Part shown: piece after piece, positions 1 through 8,713 of the stretch
Layout: every line of letters starts with the position of its first letter
Position numbering within the stretch: position 1 is the stretch's first letter
Assembly: GCA_052389915.1 (NCBI GenBank)
Contig: JBQTHL010000080.1
Coordinates: forward strand, 16,503 to 80,502
DNA from: Panacagrimonas sp052389915
Lineage (GTDB): Bacteria > Pseudomonadota > Gammaproteobacteria > Nevskiales > Nevskiaceae
DNA length: 64,000 bases
Direction: 5' to 3'
Program-made: the position numbers and the translations under genes
Notes under the pieces: generated by a model
Databases searched by the model: none
Told to the model about the DNA's origin: nothing
What the model saw: the letters and a program-made list of their open reading frames with translations, nothing else

Positions 1-1033
1 TGCGGCCGATGCGGTGCACGTAATCCTCCGCGTCCTGCGGCAGGTCGTAGTTGATGACGTGGCTGACGGCGGGGATGTGCAGTCCGCGCGCAGCCACGTC
101 GGTGGCGACCAGAATCGGCAGGGTGCCGTCCTTGAATTCTTCCAGCAGGCGCAGGCGCTTGGTCTGCGGCACGTCGCCGGAAATCGTGTGCGCATTGAAG
201 CCATTCGCGCGCAGCGCGTGCTCCACTTCCTCAGCCACTCTCTTGGTGTTGATGAAGACCAGGGTGCGCAGCGGATCGTGGTGGCGCAGCAAGCCTACGA
301 GCACCCTGAGCTTGTCTTCGTTGCCGACGTGAATCAGCGACTGGCGCACTCTGTCTGCGGTGACCTGCTCGGCTTCGATCGTGATCTTCTGCGGATCGTT
401 CATGTGCTCGAACGCCAGTTCCAGAACGCGGTGCGAGAGCGTGGCCGAGAACAGGTAATTGCGCCGCTGCGTCGGCGGCGGCATGCGCCGCAGCACGTAG
501 CGGATGTCGTCGATGAAGCCCAGATCGAACATGCGATCGGCCTCGTCGAGCACCACGACCTCGATGTACTTGAGCGTGTAGACGTCCTGCTTGAAGTAAT
601 CGATCAGCCGGCCCGGCGTGCCGATCAGAATATCGATGCCGGCTTCGATCGCCAGGCGCTGCGACTCATAGCCTGTGCCGCCAAAACACACCGCCATGCG
701 CAGGCCGGTGTCGCCGCGCAATTGCAAGGCGTCCTCGTAAATCTGCACCGCGAGTTCGCGCGTGGGGGCCAGGATGAACGCGCGCGGTTGACCGTCCGGG
801 CCGCGACGCGGTTCGGTCAGCAGCCGGTGCATCGTGGCGAGCAGGAAGGCCGCGGTTTTTCCGGTGCCGGTCTGCGCCTGTCCAGCCAGGTCGTGACCTT
901 CGAGCGCGAGCGGAAGCGTCTGTGCCTGGATGGGTGTGCAGCGATCGAACCCGAGCTTGGCGATGGCCTGGAGCAGGCCCTCGTGGAGCGGAAGACTGTC
1001 GAAACGAATTTGGGATAAATGGTCTGCTTGCAT
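1..1033 (-). CDS. rhlB: ATP-dependent RNA helicase RhlB, 3' end cut by window edge
   Basis: Reading leftward from an ATG at 1033, 344 codons are visible before the window edge. DEAD-box helicase motifs occur in order: Q-motif region FDRCTPIQAQ (residues 29-38), Walker A AQTGTGKT (53-60), PTREL, TPGR, DEAD followed by RMFD, SAT, then ATDVAARGLH and YVHRIGR at the very edge. RhlB unwinds structured RNA and in enterobacteria works with RNase E in the degradosome. The assignment to RhlB rather than RhlE or SrmB rests on position: rhlB lies divergent from trxA-rho in many Gammaproteobacteria, exactly as here. The C-terminal tail, which differs most between subfamilies, lies outside the window. Confidence 0.88.
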   Translation of the reverse strand, partial: MQADHLSQIRFDSLPLHEGLLQAIAKLGFDRCTPIQAQTLPLALEGHDLAGQAQTGTGKTAAFLLATMHRLLTEPRRGPDGQPRAFILAPTRELAVQIYEDALQLRGDTGLRMAVCFGGTGYESQRLAIEAGIDILIGTPGRLIDYFKQDVYTLKYIEVVVLDEADRMFDLGFIDDIRYVLRRMPPPTQRRNYLFSATLSHRVLELAFEHMNDPQKITIEAEQVTADRVRQSLIHVGNEDKLRVLVGLLRHHDPLRTLVFINTKRVAEEVEHALRANGFNAHTISGDVPQTKRLRLLEEFKDGTLPILVATDVAARGLHIPAVSHVINYDLPQDAEDYVHRIGR

Positions 1034-1289
1034 GGATCGATAGGGTTGAAGGCGCTTGCAAGGCCCAGGGGAATCGGCTCCAATAGAGCCACTCCGGAAG
1101 TCGAGGGCACTTTTGATCAGGTGCCGAGCGCTTCCGCAACTGACAAATCCCCCGTAACAAGCGATCCATCATAACCGTCCGGTTCCGCCGATGCGCGGTA
1201 CCGATTGGGCCTTGATACGGATGCTGCAAGTCCCAACCTTCAAACCTCGCGCGAATTTTCGTCGCGTCACCGCTATCCGAGGGCACTCC

Positions 1290-1625
1290 ATGAGCGAACA
1301 TATTTCTGCTGTCACCGACGCCTCCTTCGAACAGGACGTTCTCAAATCCGACTTGCCCGTGCTCGTCGATTTCTGGGCCGAGTGGTGCGGGCCCTGCCGC
1401 ATGATCGCGCCGATCCTGGAACAGGTCGCGGCGGAGAACGTCGGCAAACTCAAGGTCGTAAAACTCAACGTGGACGAGAACCCGGGCACTGCCCCGAAGT
1501 TCGGCATCCGCGGAATCCCCACGCTGATCCTGTTCAAGGATGGACAGGCAGCGGCCACCCAGGTGGGCGCCGTGCACAAGGCCCAGCTCACCGCTTTCGT
1601 CACTCCGCATGTCACAACCGCCTAA
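1290..1625 (+). CDS. trxA: Thioredoxin
   Basis: A 111-residue protein with the thioredoxin fold signature: FWAEWCGPCR carries the WCGPC redox centre at about residues 30-34, and the cis-proline loop GIPTLILF follows near 73-80. The length matches canonical TrxA (about 108). It reduces protein disulfides in the cytoplasm, recycled by thioredoxin reductase. The ATG at 1290 was chosen because homology starts there; the in-frame upstream extension to 1191 has no thioredoxin similarity. Neighbours are the divergent helicase gene and rho immediately downstream, the conserved trxA-rho order. Confidence 0.95.
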   Translation: MSEHISAVTDASFEQDVLKSDLPVLVDFWAEWCGPCRMIAPILEQVAAENVGKLKVVKLNVDENPGTAPKFGIRGIPTLILFKDGQAAATQVGAVHKAQLTAFVTPHVTTA

Positions 1626-1638
1626 GCCTCCTCGCGTC

Positions 1639-3207
1639 ATGAAGCACCGCCGTCGCCACAACGGTCCGCGCAACAACAACAGCAACAACCAGCAGCAACA
1701 GCGCGGCGGCGGCGGCGGCGGCGGAAACAATAACGAAGGCCTCCCGGTCGACATGACCGAGGAGGAGTTCGAAGCCGAAATGGCAATGGCCGCGGCTGCC
1801 GAAGCGCAGGCCATGAACGGCTCGCTGACCGTTCCGCAATCGATGAACGGGCTCGATGGTCTGCCCGAGGACAACGAGGGCCCGGCGCCCGCGCCGCAGC
1901 CGCAGCGTCCCCAGATCGAGCTTCGCCCCGGCGAGCCGCCCAAGATCGTCCGCATTCCGGACATCAAGAAGCAGAGCGCCGCCGCCCTGCTGGAACTGGC
2001 CGAATCTCAGGGCCTGGAGAACATCGCGCGCGTGCGCAAGCAGGATCTGGTGTTTTCGCTGTTGAAAGCGGCTGCCCGTCGTGGCGAACACATCATGGCC
2101 GACGGCGTGCTGGAAACGATGCCAGACGGTTACGGCTTCCTGCGCGGTTCGGATAGCTCCTACCTCGCAGGTCCGGACGACGTTTACATCTCGCCCTCGC
2201 AGGTCCGGCGCTTCTCCTTGCGCACCGGCGACACCGTGTCCGGTCGCGTGCGCGCGCCCAAGGACAACGAGCGTTATTTTTCCTTGCTGAAAGTGGACTC
2301 GATCAATTACGAGTCACCGGAAGTCAGCAAGAAAAAGGTCAGCTTCGAGAACCTCACGCCGCTGTTCGCGGACGACCAGTTCAAGATGGAGCGCGGCAAC
2401 GGCACGACCGAGGACATCACGGCGAGGGTCATCGACATCGTCGCGCCCTTCGGCCGCGGTCAGCGTGGCCTCATCGTTTCGCCGCCCAAGGCCGGCAAGA
2501 CGATGATGCTGCAGAACATCGCGCAGTCCATCGCCGCCAATTATCCAGACGTGTACCTGATCGTCCTGCTGATCGACGAGCGCCCGGAAGAAGTCACCGA
2601 CATGCAGCGCACCGTGCGCGGCGAAGTCGTGGCCTCCACGTTCGACGAGCCCGCCGCGCGTCATGTGCAGGTCACCGAAATGGTGATCGAGAAAGCGCGC
2701 CGCCTGGTCGAACACAAGCGCGACGTGGTGATTCTGCTGGACTCGCTCACTCGTCTGGCGCGCGCCTACAACACGGTTGCGCCGTCGTCGGGCAAGGTGC
2801 TGTCCGGCGGTGTGGATGCCAATGCGCTGCAAAAGCCCAAGCGCTTCTTCGGCGCCGCGCGCAATATCGAGGAAGGCGGTTCGCTCACGATCATCGCCAC
2901 CGCGCTGATCGAAACCGGCTCGAAGATGGACGAAGTCATCTACGAGGAGTTCAAGGGCACCGGCAACATGGAATTGCACCTGGAGCGCCGCTTCGCCGAG
3001 AAGCGCATCTTCCCGGCCATCAACATCAACCGCTCCGGCACGCGCAAGGAAGAGTTGATGATGAACGAGAAGGATCTGAACAAGGTCTGGATTCTGCGCA
3101 AGCTGCTGCACCAGATGGACGAGTTGGCGGCGATGGAGCTGCTGCTCGACCGCATGAAGCTGTCCAAGACCAACGAGTTGTTCTTCGATTCGATGAAGCG
3201 CAATTAG
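1639..3207 (+). CDS. rho: Transcription termination factor Rho with long low-complexity N-terminus
   Basis: Rho is a hexameric RNA-dependent ATPase that ends transcription. After a Rho N-terminal helical region (LLELAESQGLENIARVRKQD) come the cold-shock RNA-binding domain (DGYGFLR, DDVYISPSQ), Walker A (PPKAGKTMM), Walker B (VVILLDSLTRLARAYN) and the conserved C-terminal RHL domain. From the ATG at 1639 it is 522 residues, about 100 longer than the E. coli protein (419). The extra length is an N-terminal tract rich in Asn, Gln, Gly and acidic residues. An in-frame ATG at 1609, overlapping the trxA stop, is an alternative start; neither has a clear ribosome-binding site. The stop overlaps the convergent downstream gene by a few bases. 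Confidence 0.93.
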   Translation: MKHRRRHNGPRNNNSNNQQQQRGGGGGGGNNNEGLPVDMTEEEFEAEMAMAAAAEAQAMNGSLTVPQSMNGLDGLPEDNEGPAPAPQPQRPQIELRPGEPPKIVRIPDIKKQSAAALLELAESQGLENIARVRKQDLVFSLLKAAARRGEHIMADGVLETMPDGYGFLRGSDSSYLAGPDDVYISPSQVRRFSLRTGDTVSGRVRAPKDNERYFSLLKVDSINYESPEVSKKKVSFENLTPLFADDQFKMERGNGTTEDITARVIDIVAPFGRGQRGLIVSPPKAGKTMMLQNIAQSIAANYPDVYLIVLLIDERPEEVTDMQRTVRGEVVASTFDEPAARHVQVTEMVIEKARRLVEHKRDVVILLDSLTRLARAYNTVAPSSGKVLSGGVDANALQKPKRFFGAARNIEEGGSLTIIATALIETGSKMDEVIYEEFKGTGNMELHLERRFAEKRIFPAININRSGTRKEELMMNEKDLNKVWILRKLLHQMDELAAMELLLDRMKLSKTNELFFDSMKRN

Positions 3208-3683
3208 CGCCTGCTGTTGCAGACCGCGGTCGTCGTCTGCATGTGCGAGCTGTTGACGACGAATCTTCCCGCCAGCACGTCGCGGCCGATCAGCATCGGG
3301 TAGTCATACCCGCTGCGATCGGCCAGCGAAGCCTCGGTCTCGACGACCTGTCCCGCCAAGCTCAGGGTCAGCCGCACCGTCTTGCGCTCGGCCGGTACGT
3401 CCGACTGTCGTCGCACCCGGACCTCGCCGGCGAGCGGCAGCTCCAGTTCCGGACCTGCCTCGTCCGCGACACGAAAGCGAGCGAAGGATTGGTCGTCACG
3501 CTCGAAGATCTCGATACCTCTTGCATCGATGGACGTGCGATCCGCTCCGGTGTCGAGCTTGGCCATTAGCACCGCGTTCAAGCCCTGGACGCAGACCGGT
3601 TCGACCCAACCCAAGGTCTTGAGTCCGCAAGCGCTCAAACAGCTTGCGAGCATCGACAGCGCGAAACGCTCAACCCGTCCCAC
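3204..3683 (-). CDS. Putative retropepsin-like aspartic protease, predicted lipoprotein
   Basis: The protein carries LDTGADRTSI, the D-T-G-A active-site motif of retropepsin-like aspartic proteases, followed by a beta-rich region and a second conserved stretch, YPMLIGRDVLAG, typical of the bacterial family often annotated as ATP-dependent zinc protease/RimK-associated. I start it at a GTG at 3683 because this gives a basic N-terminus, a hydrophobic stretch and a lipobox-like LSAC at about residues 16-19; the ATG at 3653 would lose the basic part. The GTG start overlaps the purD stop by 14 bases, so the two genes are probably co-transcribed. Substrate unknown. The family call is secure from the motif; the lipoprotein call is inference. 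Confidence 0.7.
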   Translation of the reverse strand: MGRVERFALSMLASCLSACGLKTLGWVEPVCVQGLNAVLMAKLDTGADRTSIDARGIEIFERDDQSFARFRVADEAGPELELPLAGEVRVRRQSDVPAERKTVRLTLSLAGQVVETEASLADRSGYDYPMLIGRDVLAGRFVVNSSHMQTTTAVCNSRR

Positions 3684-4965
3684 TGCGAATCGCGCGATAT
3701 CCGATATCGCGGCGGTACTGCACGCCGTCCCATTCGACCCTGGCAGCGGCCGCGTAAGCCGCGCGCTGCGCTGCCGCGACGTTATGGCCGCGCGCCACGA
3801 CGCACAGCACTCTTCCACCCTGGGTGACGACGTTTCCGTCCTTTAGCGCGGTGCCGGCGTGAAACACTTTCGCCGCGTCGAAATCGGCATCGAGACCCCG
3901 AATCGGATCACCTTTGCGAACCACACCGGGATAGCCTTGCGCAGCCATCACCACGCCGAGCGCCGGCTCTGTGCTCCATTTCACAGTGGCGGTGTCGAGC
4001 CTTGAATCGACCGCTGCTTCCAGCAGATCGAGCAGATCGGATTCGAGTCGGAACAGGATCGGCTGCGTTTCCGGATCGCCCATGCGCGTGTTGAACTCCA
4101 GCACTTTCACGCCGCCGCGCGGATCGATCATCAATCCCGCATACAGAAATCCAGAGAACGGATTGCCCTCGGCCATCATGCCGGCCAGGGTTGCCTCGAT
4201 CACCTCGCGACAGACAAACGCATGGATTTTCGGTGTGACGACCGGCGCCGGCGAGTACGCGCCCATGCCTCCGGTGTTGGGGCCCTGGTCGCCGTCGAAA
4301 ATGCGCTTGTGATCCTGGCTGGTCGCCATCGGCACGAATTGAAGACCGTTGGCTGCGACGATGAAGCTGGCCTCTTCGCCTTCCAGAAAATCCTCGATGA
4401 CCACGCGCGCGCCCGCGGCGCCCAGGGCATTGCCTTCGAGCATGTCGCGAACCGCGGCGCGCGCCTCGTCCAGGCTTAGCGCAACGACCACGCCCTTGCC
4501 GGCGGCCAGGCCATCGGCCTTGACCACGATCGGCGCACCACGCGCTTCGAGATAAGCCAGTGCCGGTTCGACTTGCATGAACACCTCGTAGCCCGCGGTG
4601 GGAATGCGATGGCGGGCAAGAAAATCCTTGGTGAAGGCCTTGGAGCTTTCCAGCCGAGCCGCCGATTGCGTCGGCCCGAAGATGCGCAGGCCCGCCTCGC
4701 GAAACCGATCCACGATTCCGAGCGACAGCGGTCCTTCTGGTCCGACAACCGTGAAGTCCACGCCCTCGCCCTGTGCGAGCGCGAGCAGGCCCGCAACATC
4801 TTCGCCCGCAAGCTCGACGTTACGGCAGCGTGGCTCGGTTGCCGTCCCCGCGTTGCCCGGCGCCACCAGCACCTCACGCACGCGCGACGAGGCAGCGAGT
4901 TTCCACGCCAGCGCGTGCTCGCGGCCGCCGCCACCCACCACCAGAACTTTCAGGCCTTCGCTCAT
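3670..4965 (-). CDS. purD: Phosphoribosylamine-glycine ligase (GAR synthetase)
   Basis: PurD joins glycine to 5-phosphoribosylamine using ATP, the second step of de novo purine synthesis. The product is 431 residues, matching the usual ~430. It begins with KVLVVGGGGREHALAW, the N-domain signature, continues through the ATP-grasp region (PIVVKADGLAAGKGVVVA) and the metal/ATP site near VLEFNTRMGDPETQ, and ends with a C-domain. The ATG at 4965 fits the family start. It is divergent from purC, so two purine genes share the 4966-5078 intergenic region; no clear PurR-type operator was recognised there. Confidence 0.96.
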   Translation of the reverse strand: MSEGLKVLVVGGGGREHALAWKLAASSRVREVLVAPGNAGTATEPRCRNVELAGEDVAGLLALAQGEGVDFTVVGPEGPLSLGIVDRFREAGLRIFGPTQSAARLESSKAFTKDFLARHRIPTAGYEVFMQVEPALAYLEARGAPIVVKADGLAAGKGVVVALSLDEARAAVRDMLEGNALGAAGARVVIEDFLEGEEASFIVAANGLQFVPMATSQDHKRIFDGDQGPNTGGMGAYSPAPVVTPKIHAFVCREVIEATLAGMMAEGNPFSGFLYAGLMIDPRGGVKVLEFNTRMGDPETQPILFRLESDLLDLLEAAVDSRLDTATVKWSTEPALGVVMAAQGYPGVVRKGDPIRGLDADFDAAKVFHAGTALKDGNVVTQGGRVLCVVARGHNVAAAQRAAYAAAARVEWDGVQYRRDIGYRAIRSGTG

Positions 4966-5078
4966 CGGGAAATCTTGTTGGGAGTTTTCGAGTACAGCCG
5001 CATCGTTCACCAGCGACCCCATCGGTGCAAGCGATATCATTCCAGCCCGAAGATGACAGGGTCGACAGGACCGTTCCG

Positions 5079-5963
5079 ATGACCGCACCGCTGCACCAGT
5101 CCGCGCTCTCCAGCGTCCCTCTCGTCCATCGCGGGAAAGTGCGCGATATCTATGGAATCGGCGACCGGCATCTGCTGATGGTCACCACGGATCGCCTGTC
5201 GGCGTTCGACGTGATTCTTCCGCGCCCGATACCGGGTAAGGGCGCCGTGCTGACCCGACTCACCGAGTTCTGGATGCGGCGCTTTTCATCCAGGGTGCCC
5301 AACCAGCTTGCGCCCGAGATGCGGCTGGAAGACTGGCTCAGCGCTGCGGAGCGCGAATCGGTCGAAAGCCGCGCGGTCATCGTCAGGAAGCTGCGCGCAA
5401 TCCCCGTGGAGTGCGTCGCACGCGGTTACCTAATCGGGTCGGGCTGGAAGGATTATCAGAAGACGGGCTCGGTGTGCGGCATCGCGCTTCCTGCCGGGCT
5501 GCGCATGGCAGACGCGCTGCCCGAGCCGATTTTCACGCCGGCCGACAAAGCGCCGGCGGGTCAGCACGACGAGAACATCACGTTTGCCGACGTGCAGGAA
5601 CGTCTGGGCGACGCACTGGCGAATCAGTTGCGGGAACTGACCTTGGGCATTTACCGCGAGGCCGCCGATTACGCACTTGCGCGCGGCATCATAGTGGCCG
5701 ACACCAAGTTCGAGTTCGGGCTGGACGATCAGGGCACGGTGCACCTGATCGACGAAGTGCTCACGCCGGACTCTTCACGCTTCTGGGCCGCAGACACTTG
5801 GCAGCCCGGCATCAGTCCACCGAGTTTCGACAAGCAGATCGTGCGCGACTGGCTGGAGACCCTGGACTGGAACAAGCAGGCGCCCGGTCCCTGGCTGCCG
5901 GATGAAATCGCGGAACGCACTGCGGCCAGATATCACGAAGTGGAGCAGCGCTTGACGGGGTAG
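5079..5963 (+). CDS. purC: Phosphoribosylaminoimidazole-succinocarboxamide synthase
   Basis: SAICAR synthetase condenses CAIR with aspartate using ATP in purine biosynthesis. The 294-residue protein shows GKVRDIYGIGD at the N-terminus, the RLSAFDVILPRPIPGKG segment, ECVARGYLIGSGWKDY, DTKFEFGLD and LIDEVLTPDSSRFW, all characteristic. It belongs to the longer (~300 residue) class resembling fungal Ade1 rather than the ~237-residue E. coli type. The ATG at 5079 directly precedes conserved sequence; in-frame upstream sequence runs antisense into purD and is not homologous. Divergent from purD. Confidence 0.96.
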   Translation: MTAPLHQSALSSVPLVHRGKVRDIYGIGDRHLLMVTTDRLSAFDVILPRPIPGKGAVLTRLTEFWMRRFSSRVPNQLAPEMRLEDWLSAAERESVESRAVIVRKLRAIPVECVARGYLIGSGWKDYQKTGSVCGIALPAGLRMADALPEPIFTPADKAPAGQHDENITFADVQERLGDALANQLRELTLGIYREAADYALARGIIVADTKFEFGLDDQGTVHLIDEVLTPDSSRFWAADTWQPGISPPSFDKQIVRDWLETLDWNKQAPGPWLPDEIAERTAARYHEVEQRLTG

Positions 5964-6016
5964 TAGCTACCAGTCGAGCGCGGTACCCTCAGACCACCAG
6001 CCCAAAGGGAACGACC

Positions 6017-6328
6017 ATGCAGATCAAGATCGAAATCGAGCTCAAGCCGGAAGAACTGCGCCGCTTTCTGGGACTCCCGGATGTCGCAGGCCTGCAGGAC
6101 GACGTTGTCCAGTTCCTGCGCGACAAGGTCGGCAAGGTCAACGAGAACTTCAACCCCGCCGACTTCCTCAAAGGCAATCTCGACCTGCTGCGCCAGTCGC
6201 CCGCGTGGAAGAAGTTGGTGACGAAGATCAACCTCGGTGGCGAAGCCGAGGCCCGGCCCGAGGAACCGCCGGCGAAACCCGCACGAAAGCGCGCACCGCG
6301 GCGCTCAAGGAATTCGACGAAGGAATAA
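6017..6328 (+). CDS. Small conserved protein, DUF6489-like
   Basis: A 103-residue soluble protein starting MQIKIEIELKPEELRRFLGLPDV. The beta-strand followed by the PEE-x-RRFLGLPDV motif resembles, from memory, the DUF6489 family of small proteins of unknown function. The C-terminus is a Lys/Arg/Pro/Ala-rich tail (PAKPARKRAPRRS) reminiscent of nucleic-acid-binding or granule-associated tails. It sits between purC and the phasin gene and ends exactly at a strong bidirectional terminator. A role with the PHA granule is possible only by proximity. Confidence 0.65.
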   Translation: MQIKIEIELKPEELRRFLGLPDVAGLQDDVVQFLRDKVGKVNENFNPADFLKGNLDLLRQSPAWKKLVTKINLGGEAEARPEEPPAKPARKRAPRRSRNSTKE

Positions 6329-6357
6329 AAAAAGCCGGGACGATGTCCCGGCTTTTT
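6328..6357. terminator. Bidirectional Rho-independent terminator
   Basis: The hairpin AAGCCGGGA - CGATG - TCCCGGCTT is preceded by an A-run and followed by a T-run, so it can terminate the 6017-6328 gene on the plus strand and the phasin gene on the minus strand. The stem is 9 bp plus the A/T extension. Confidence 0.9.
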
Positions 6358-6401
6358 CGATTCACGCCTGCGCCGAAGGCGCGGCGATCACCCAATCACT
6401 C

Positions 6402-6875
6402 TTACGCAGCAGCCTTCTTGGCAGCGGCGCCGACCTTCTTCGCAGTCTTGCGAACGGTCGCCTTGGCCTTGGTCACTTCGCCCGACACCGTGGTGGAACC
6501 GGTGAGCTTGGCGGTTACGTCGGTGAAACCCTTCTTCACCACGGTGTACAGCTCTTCGCCCGCCTTGGTGACGATGGTGAACGAATCCTTGTACGCCGCA
6601 ATCACCACATCCTTGCCGGCCGGCAGATACTCGAGAGGCTTGGTTGCCACGGCCTTGATACCCGCGGTCTTGGCGCTCTCGAAGCTGGACTGCGCAGCCG
6701 AGATCAGATCCTTGCCGGCGTCGAGGTTGGTCTTGAACAGATCCTGCACGCCATCGATGACGATGGTGTTGGCCTGCTTCAGGGTCTCGAATGACAGCGT
6801 CACCACGTCCTGCCCCTTGTCCACGTACGGCTGCACGGCGCCCTTCACGTCACTAACAATAGTCTCGACATTCAT
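6402..6875 (-). CDS. Phasin family protein (PHA granule-associated)
   Basis: A 157-residue, almost wholly helical protein with the phasin pattern: a predicted amphipathic helix (SFETLKQANTIVIDGVQDLFKTN), LISAAQSSFESAKTAGIKAV, and a C-terminal Lys/Ala-rich repeat tail (KATVRKTAKKVGAAAKKAAA). Phasins coat polyhydroxyalkanoate granules and control their size. No PHA synthase lies in this window. Two copies of a perfect palindrome upstream look like PhaR operators, supporting the phasin assignment and suggesting repression when no granules are present. The ATG at 6875 is preceded by an AGAGAGGA-type ribosome-binding site. Confidence 0.85.
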   Translation of the reverse strand: MNVETIVSDVKGAVQPYVDKGQDVVTLSFETLKQANTIVIDGVQDLFKTNLDAGKDLISAAQSSFESAKTAGIKAVATKPLEYLPAGKDVVIAAYKDSFTIVTKAGEELYTVVKKGFTDVTAKLTGSTTVSGEVTKAKATVRKTAKKVGAAAKKAAA

Positions 6876-6925
6876 TCCGATAATCCTCTCTAAAAGATTG
6901 ATGCTGTTGGAGATACTGAATTACA

Positions 6926-6974
6926 TGCTGCAATGCAGCAGCGTCGGGGATCATGCTATTGCTGCAATGCAGCA
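6926..6974. promoter_or_regulatory. Two identical PhaR-like palindromes upstream of the phasin gene
   Basis: The 15-base sequence TGCTGCAATGCAGCA occurs twice, at 6926-6940 and 6960-6974, starting 34 bases apart and 51-99 bases upstream of the phasin ATG. Each copy is a perfect palindrome with 6-bp arms around AAT, and contains CTGC-N3-GCAG, the type of TGC-rich site reported for the PHA regulator PhaR in other proteobacteria. The identical repeat and position argue for a functional operator. Confidence 0.75.
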
Positions 6975-7092
6975 TTGTCAAGATCGTGCTGTATTTGCCG
7001 GCGTCCGTTTGTCGGATCGAGTAAAGCCCAATCGCCTTTCGACAAGACCGGATGCGCGACAGGCCATTTCGGCAAGCGTTTAGACTCCGGCC

Positions 7093-8409
7093 ATGATTCC
7101 CGTCGACCGACTCCAGCAACTGCGTTCCCGCCTCTGGGAAGAGCGCCCGCTGTCGTCGCGCTCGCAGGTCTGGCTGATGCGGGTGGGCCGCTACACGTTT
7201 GCGCTGATTCGCGACCTGTTCGACGGCCAGCTTTCGATGCGCGCGATGAGCCTGGTCTACACCACCCTGCTATCGGTGGTGCCGTTTCTTGCCCTGGGTT
7301 TTTCAGTGCTCAAGGCCCTGGGAGCGCACAACAAGCTGGAACCGGTGCTGCTGGAATTCCTGCGGCCGCTGGGCCCGCAAGGCTCGGACATCGCGGCCAA
7401 CGTGATCGGTTTCGTGGAAAAAATCCAGGTCGGCCTGCTGGGTTCGGTCGGCGTCGCCCTGCTGTTCTACACCGCGATTTCGCTGATTCAGAAAGTCGAG
7501 TCCAGCTTCAATTTCGTCTGGCGTATTGAGCGGCCGCGGCCCTTCGCTCAGAGAGTCGGCGAGTATCTGGGCGTCCTCATGGTCGGCCCGGTGCTGGTGT
7601 TCACAGCCCTCACCATGACGGCCACGGTCCTCAACAGCAGCGTCGTCCTGCAGATCAAGAGCATCGAACCGTTCGGCTCCCTGCTTTACGGCCTTACGCG
7701 CCTGATTCCCTACGCGATGATCGTGGGGATGTTCACGTTCCTTTACGCGTACATGCCCAACACGCGGGTCAAGCTGCGGGCCGCGGCGGTGGGTGGCCTT
7801 GTCGCCGGCCTGCTGTGGCAAACCGCGAGCTTTGCGTTTGCCTCGTTTGTCAGCGGCGCAACGGATTACAACGCGATCTACTCCGGTTTCGCCATCGTCA
7901 TCTTCCTGCTGATCTGGCTCTACGTCGGCTGGCTGATTCTGCTGATCGGTTGTCAGCTCACGTTCTACATCCAGCATCCGGCGCACATGAAGCCGGATCG
8001 AAACGTGCCCTTGCCGGCGGGACGCCAGTCCGAGTACCTGGCCCTACTCATCATGGGCACCGCAGGTCGCCGCTTCATCGACGGCAAGCCGGCACTGGCC
8101 CAGGAAGAGTTTGCGCGCGAACTCGGCGCCACACCCGAACACGTGGCGCGCGCAGTCGAAACCCTGATCGAGCGCGGTTACCTGACCGAGGCAGGCCGAA
8201 CGCGCGCGCAACTGGTGCCGGCGCGCGACCTGGAGGCAGTGACCCTGGGCGAGTTGTGGCGGGCGGTGCGAGAAGGCTCGTCGCCCTTGCGACCCAGCGA
8301 TCCTCTGGGTCGCGAGGTGATCGTCCTGCTCGACGCCGCCGACAAAAGCTTTGTCGAGCAGTACGGTGCCATCAGCATTCGCGAATGGTTGCGGCAGATG
8401 CCCGGGTAA
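7093..8409 (+). CDS. YihY/BrkB family inner-membrane protein
   Basis: A 438-residue polytopic membrane protein with family landmarks: MRAMSLVYTTLLSVVPFLAL (first membrane segment), the conserved region around NFVWRIERPRPFAQRVGEYL, and further membrane segments through GFAIVIFLLIWLYVGWLILLIG. After about residue 300 there is a cytosolic C-terminal extension that looks like a winged-helix-type domain (EEFARELGATPEHVARAVETLIERGYL). The family was once called ribonuclease BN, which is wrong for E. coli; its role is unresolved, with transport or envelope functions proposed. Convergent with minE. Confidence 0.85.
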   Translation: MIPVDRLQQLRSRLWEERPLSSRSQVWLMRVGRYTFALIRDLFDGQLSMRAMSLVYTTLLSVVPFLALGFSVLKALGAHNKLEPVLLEFLRPLGPQGSDIAANVIGFVEKIQVGLLGSVGVALLFYTAISLIQKVESSFNFVWRIERPRPFAQRVGEYLGVLMVGPVLVFTALTMTATVLNSSVVLQIKSIEPFGSLLYGLTRLIPYAMIVGMFTFLYAYMPNTRVKLRAAAVGGLVAGLLWQTASFAFASFVSGATDYNAIYSGFAIVIFLLIWLYVGWLILLIGCQLTFYIQHPAHMKPDRNVPLPAGRQSEYLALLIMGTAGRRFIDGKPALAQEEFARELGATPEHVARAVETLIERGYLTEAGRTRAQLVPARDLEAVTLGELWRAVREGSSPLRPSDPLGREVIVLLDAADKSFVEQYGAISIREWLRQMPG

Positions 8410-8427
8410 GGCGGCTGCCGCGCCAAT

Positions 8428-8712
8428 TCAGTTGGATCGTTCCGGCAACGTGATGTTCATCTCCAGCACTTCGAGTCCGGATTCGCGCTGCACGTTGACC
8501 TGCACCGCGCTGTCCGGCACGCGCACGTACTTGCGAACCACCGACAGCAGTTCCTCGCGCAACTGCGGCAAGTAAGAATTTCCGCCGGCAGCTCCCGTGG
8601 AGTTGCGGCGCCCATCGTTGTCGCGCTGGATTGCGACCACCATCATCAGGCGGTCGCGCGCGGTGTTGGCGGTCGGGGCCTTCTTGGGTCTGAACAGTCC
8701 GAGCCAGTCCAT
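8428..8712 (-). CDS. minE: Cell division topological specificity factor MinE
   Basis: MinE displaces MinD from the membrane and drives the pole-to-pole oscillation that places the division septum. The 94-residue protein has the membrane-targeting N-terminus MDWLGLFR, the TARDRLMMVVAIQRD MinD-contact helix, and the C-terminal topological-specificity domain (LPQLREELLSVVRKYV, LEVLEMNITLPE). The ATG at 8712 lies one base after the minD stop, so the genes are translationally linked. Confidence 0.95.
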   Translation of the reverse strand: MDWLGLFRPKKAPTANTARDRLMMVVAIQRDNDGRRNSTGAAGGNSYLPQLREELLSVVRKYVRVPDSAVQVNVQRESGLEVLEMNITLPERSN

Positions 8713-8713
8713 G

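Noticed and set aside
3243..3569. Plus-strand open frame opposite the retropepsin-like gene
   Set aside because: Antisense shadow; the minus frame has the DTGA motif.
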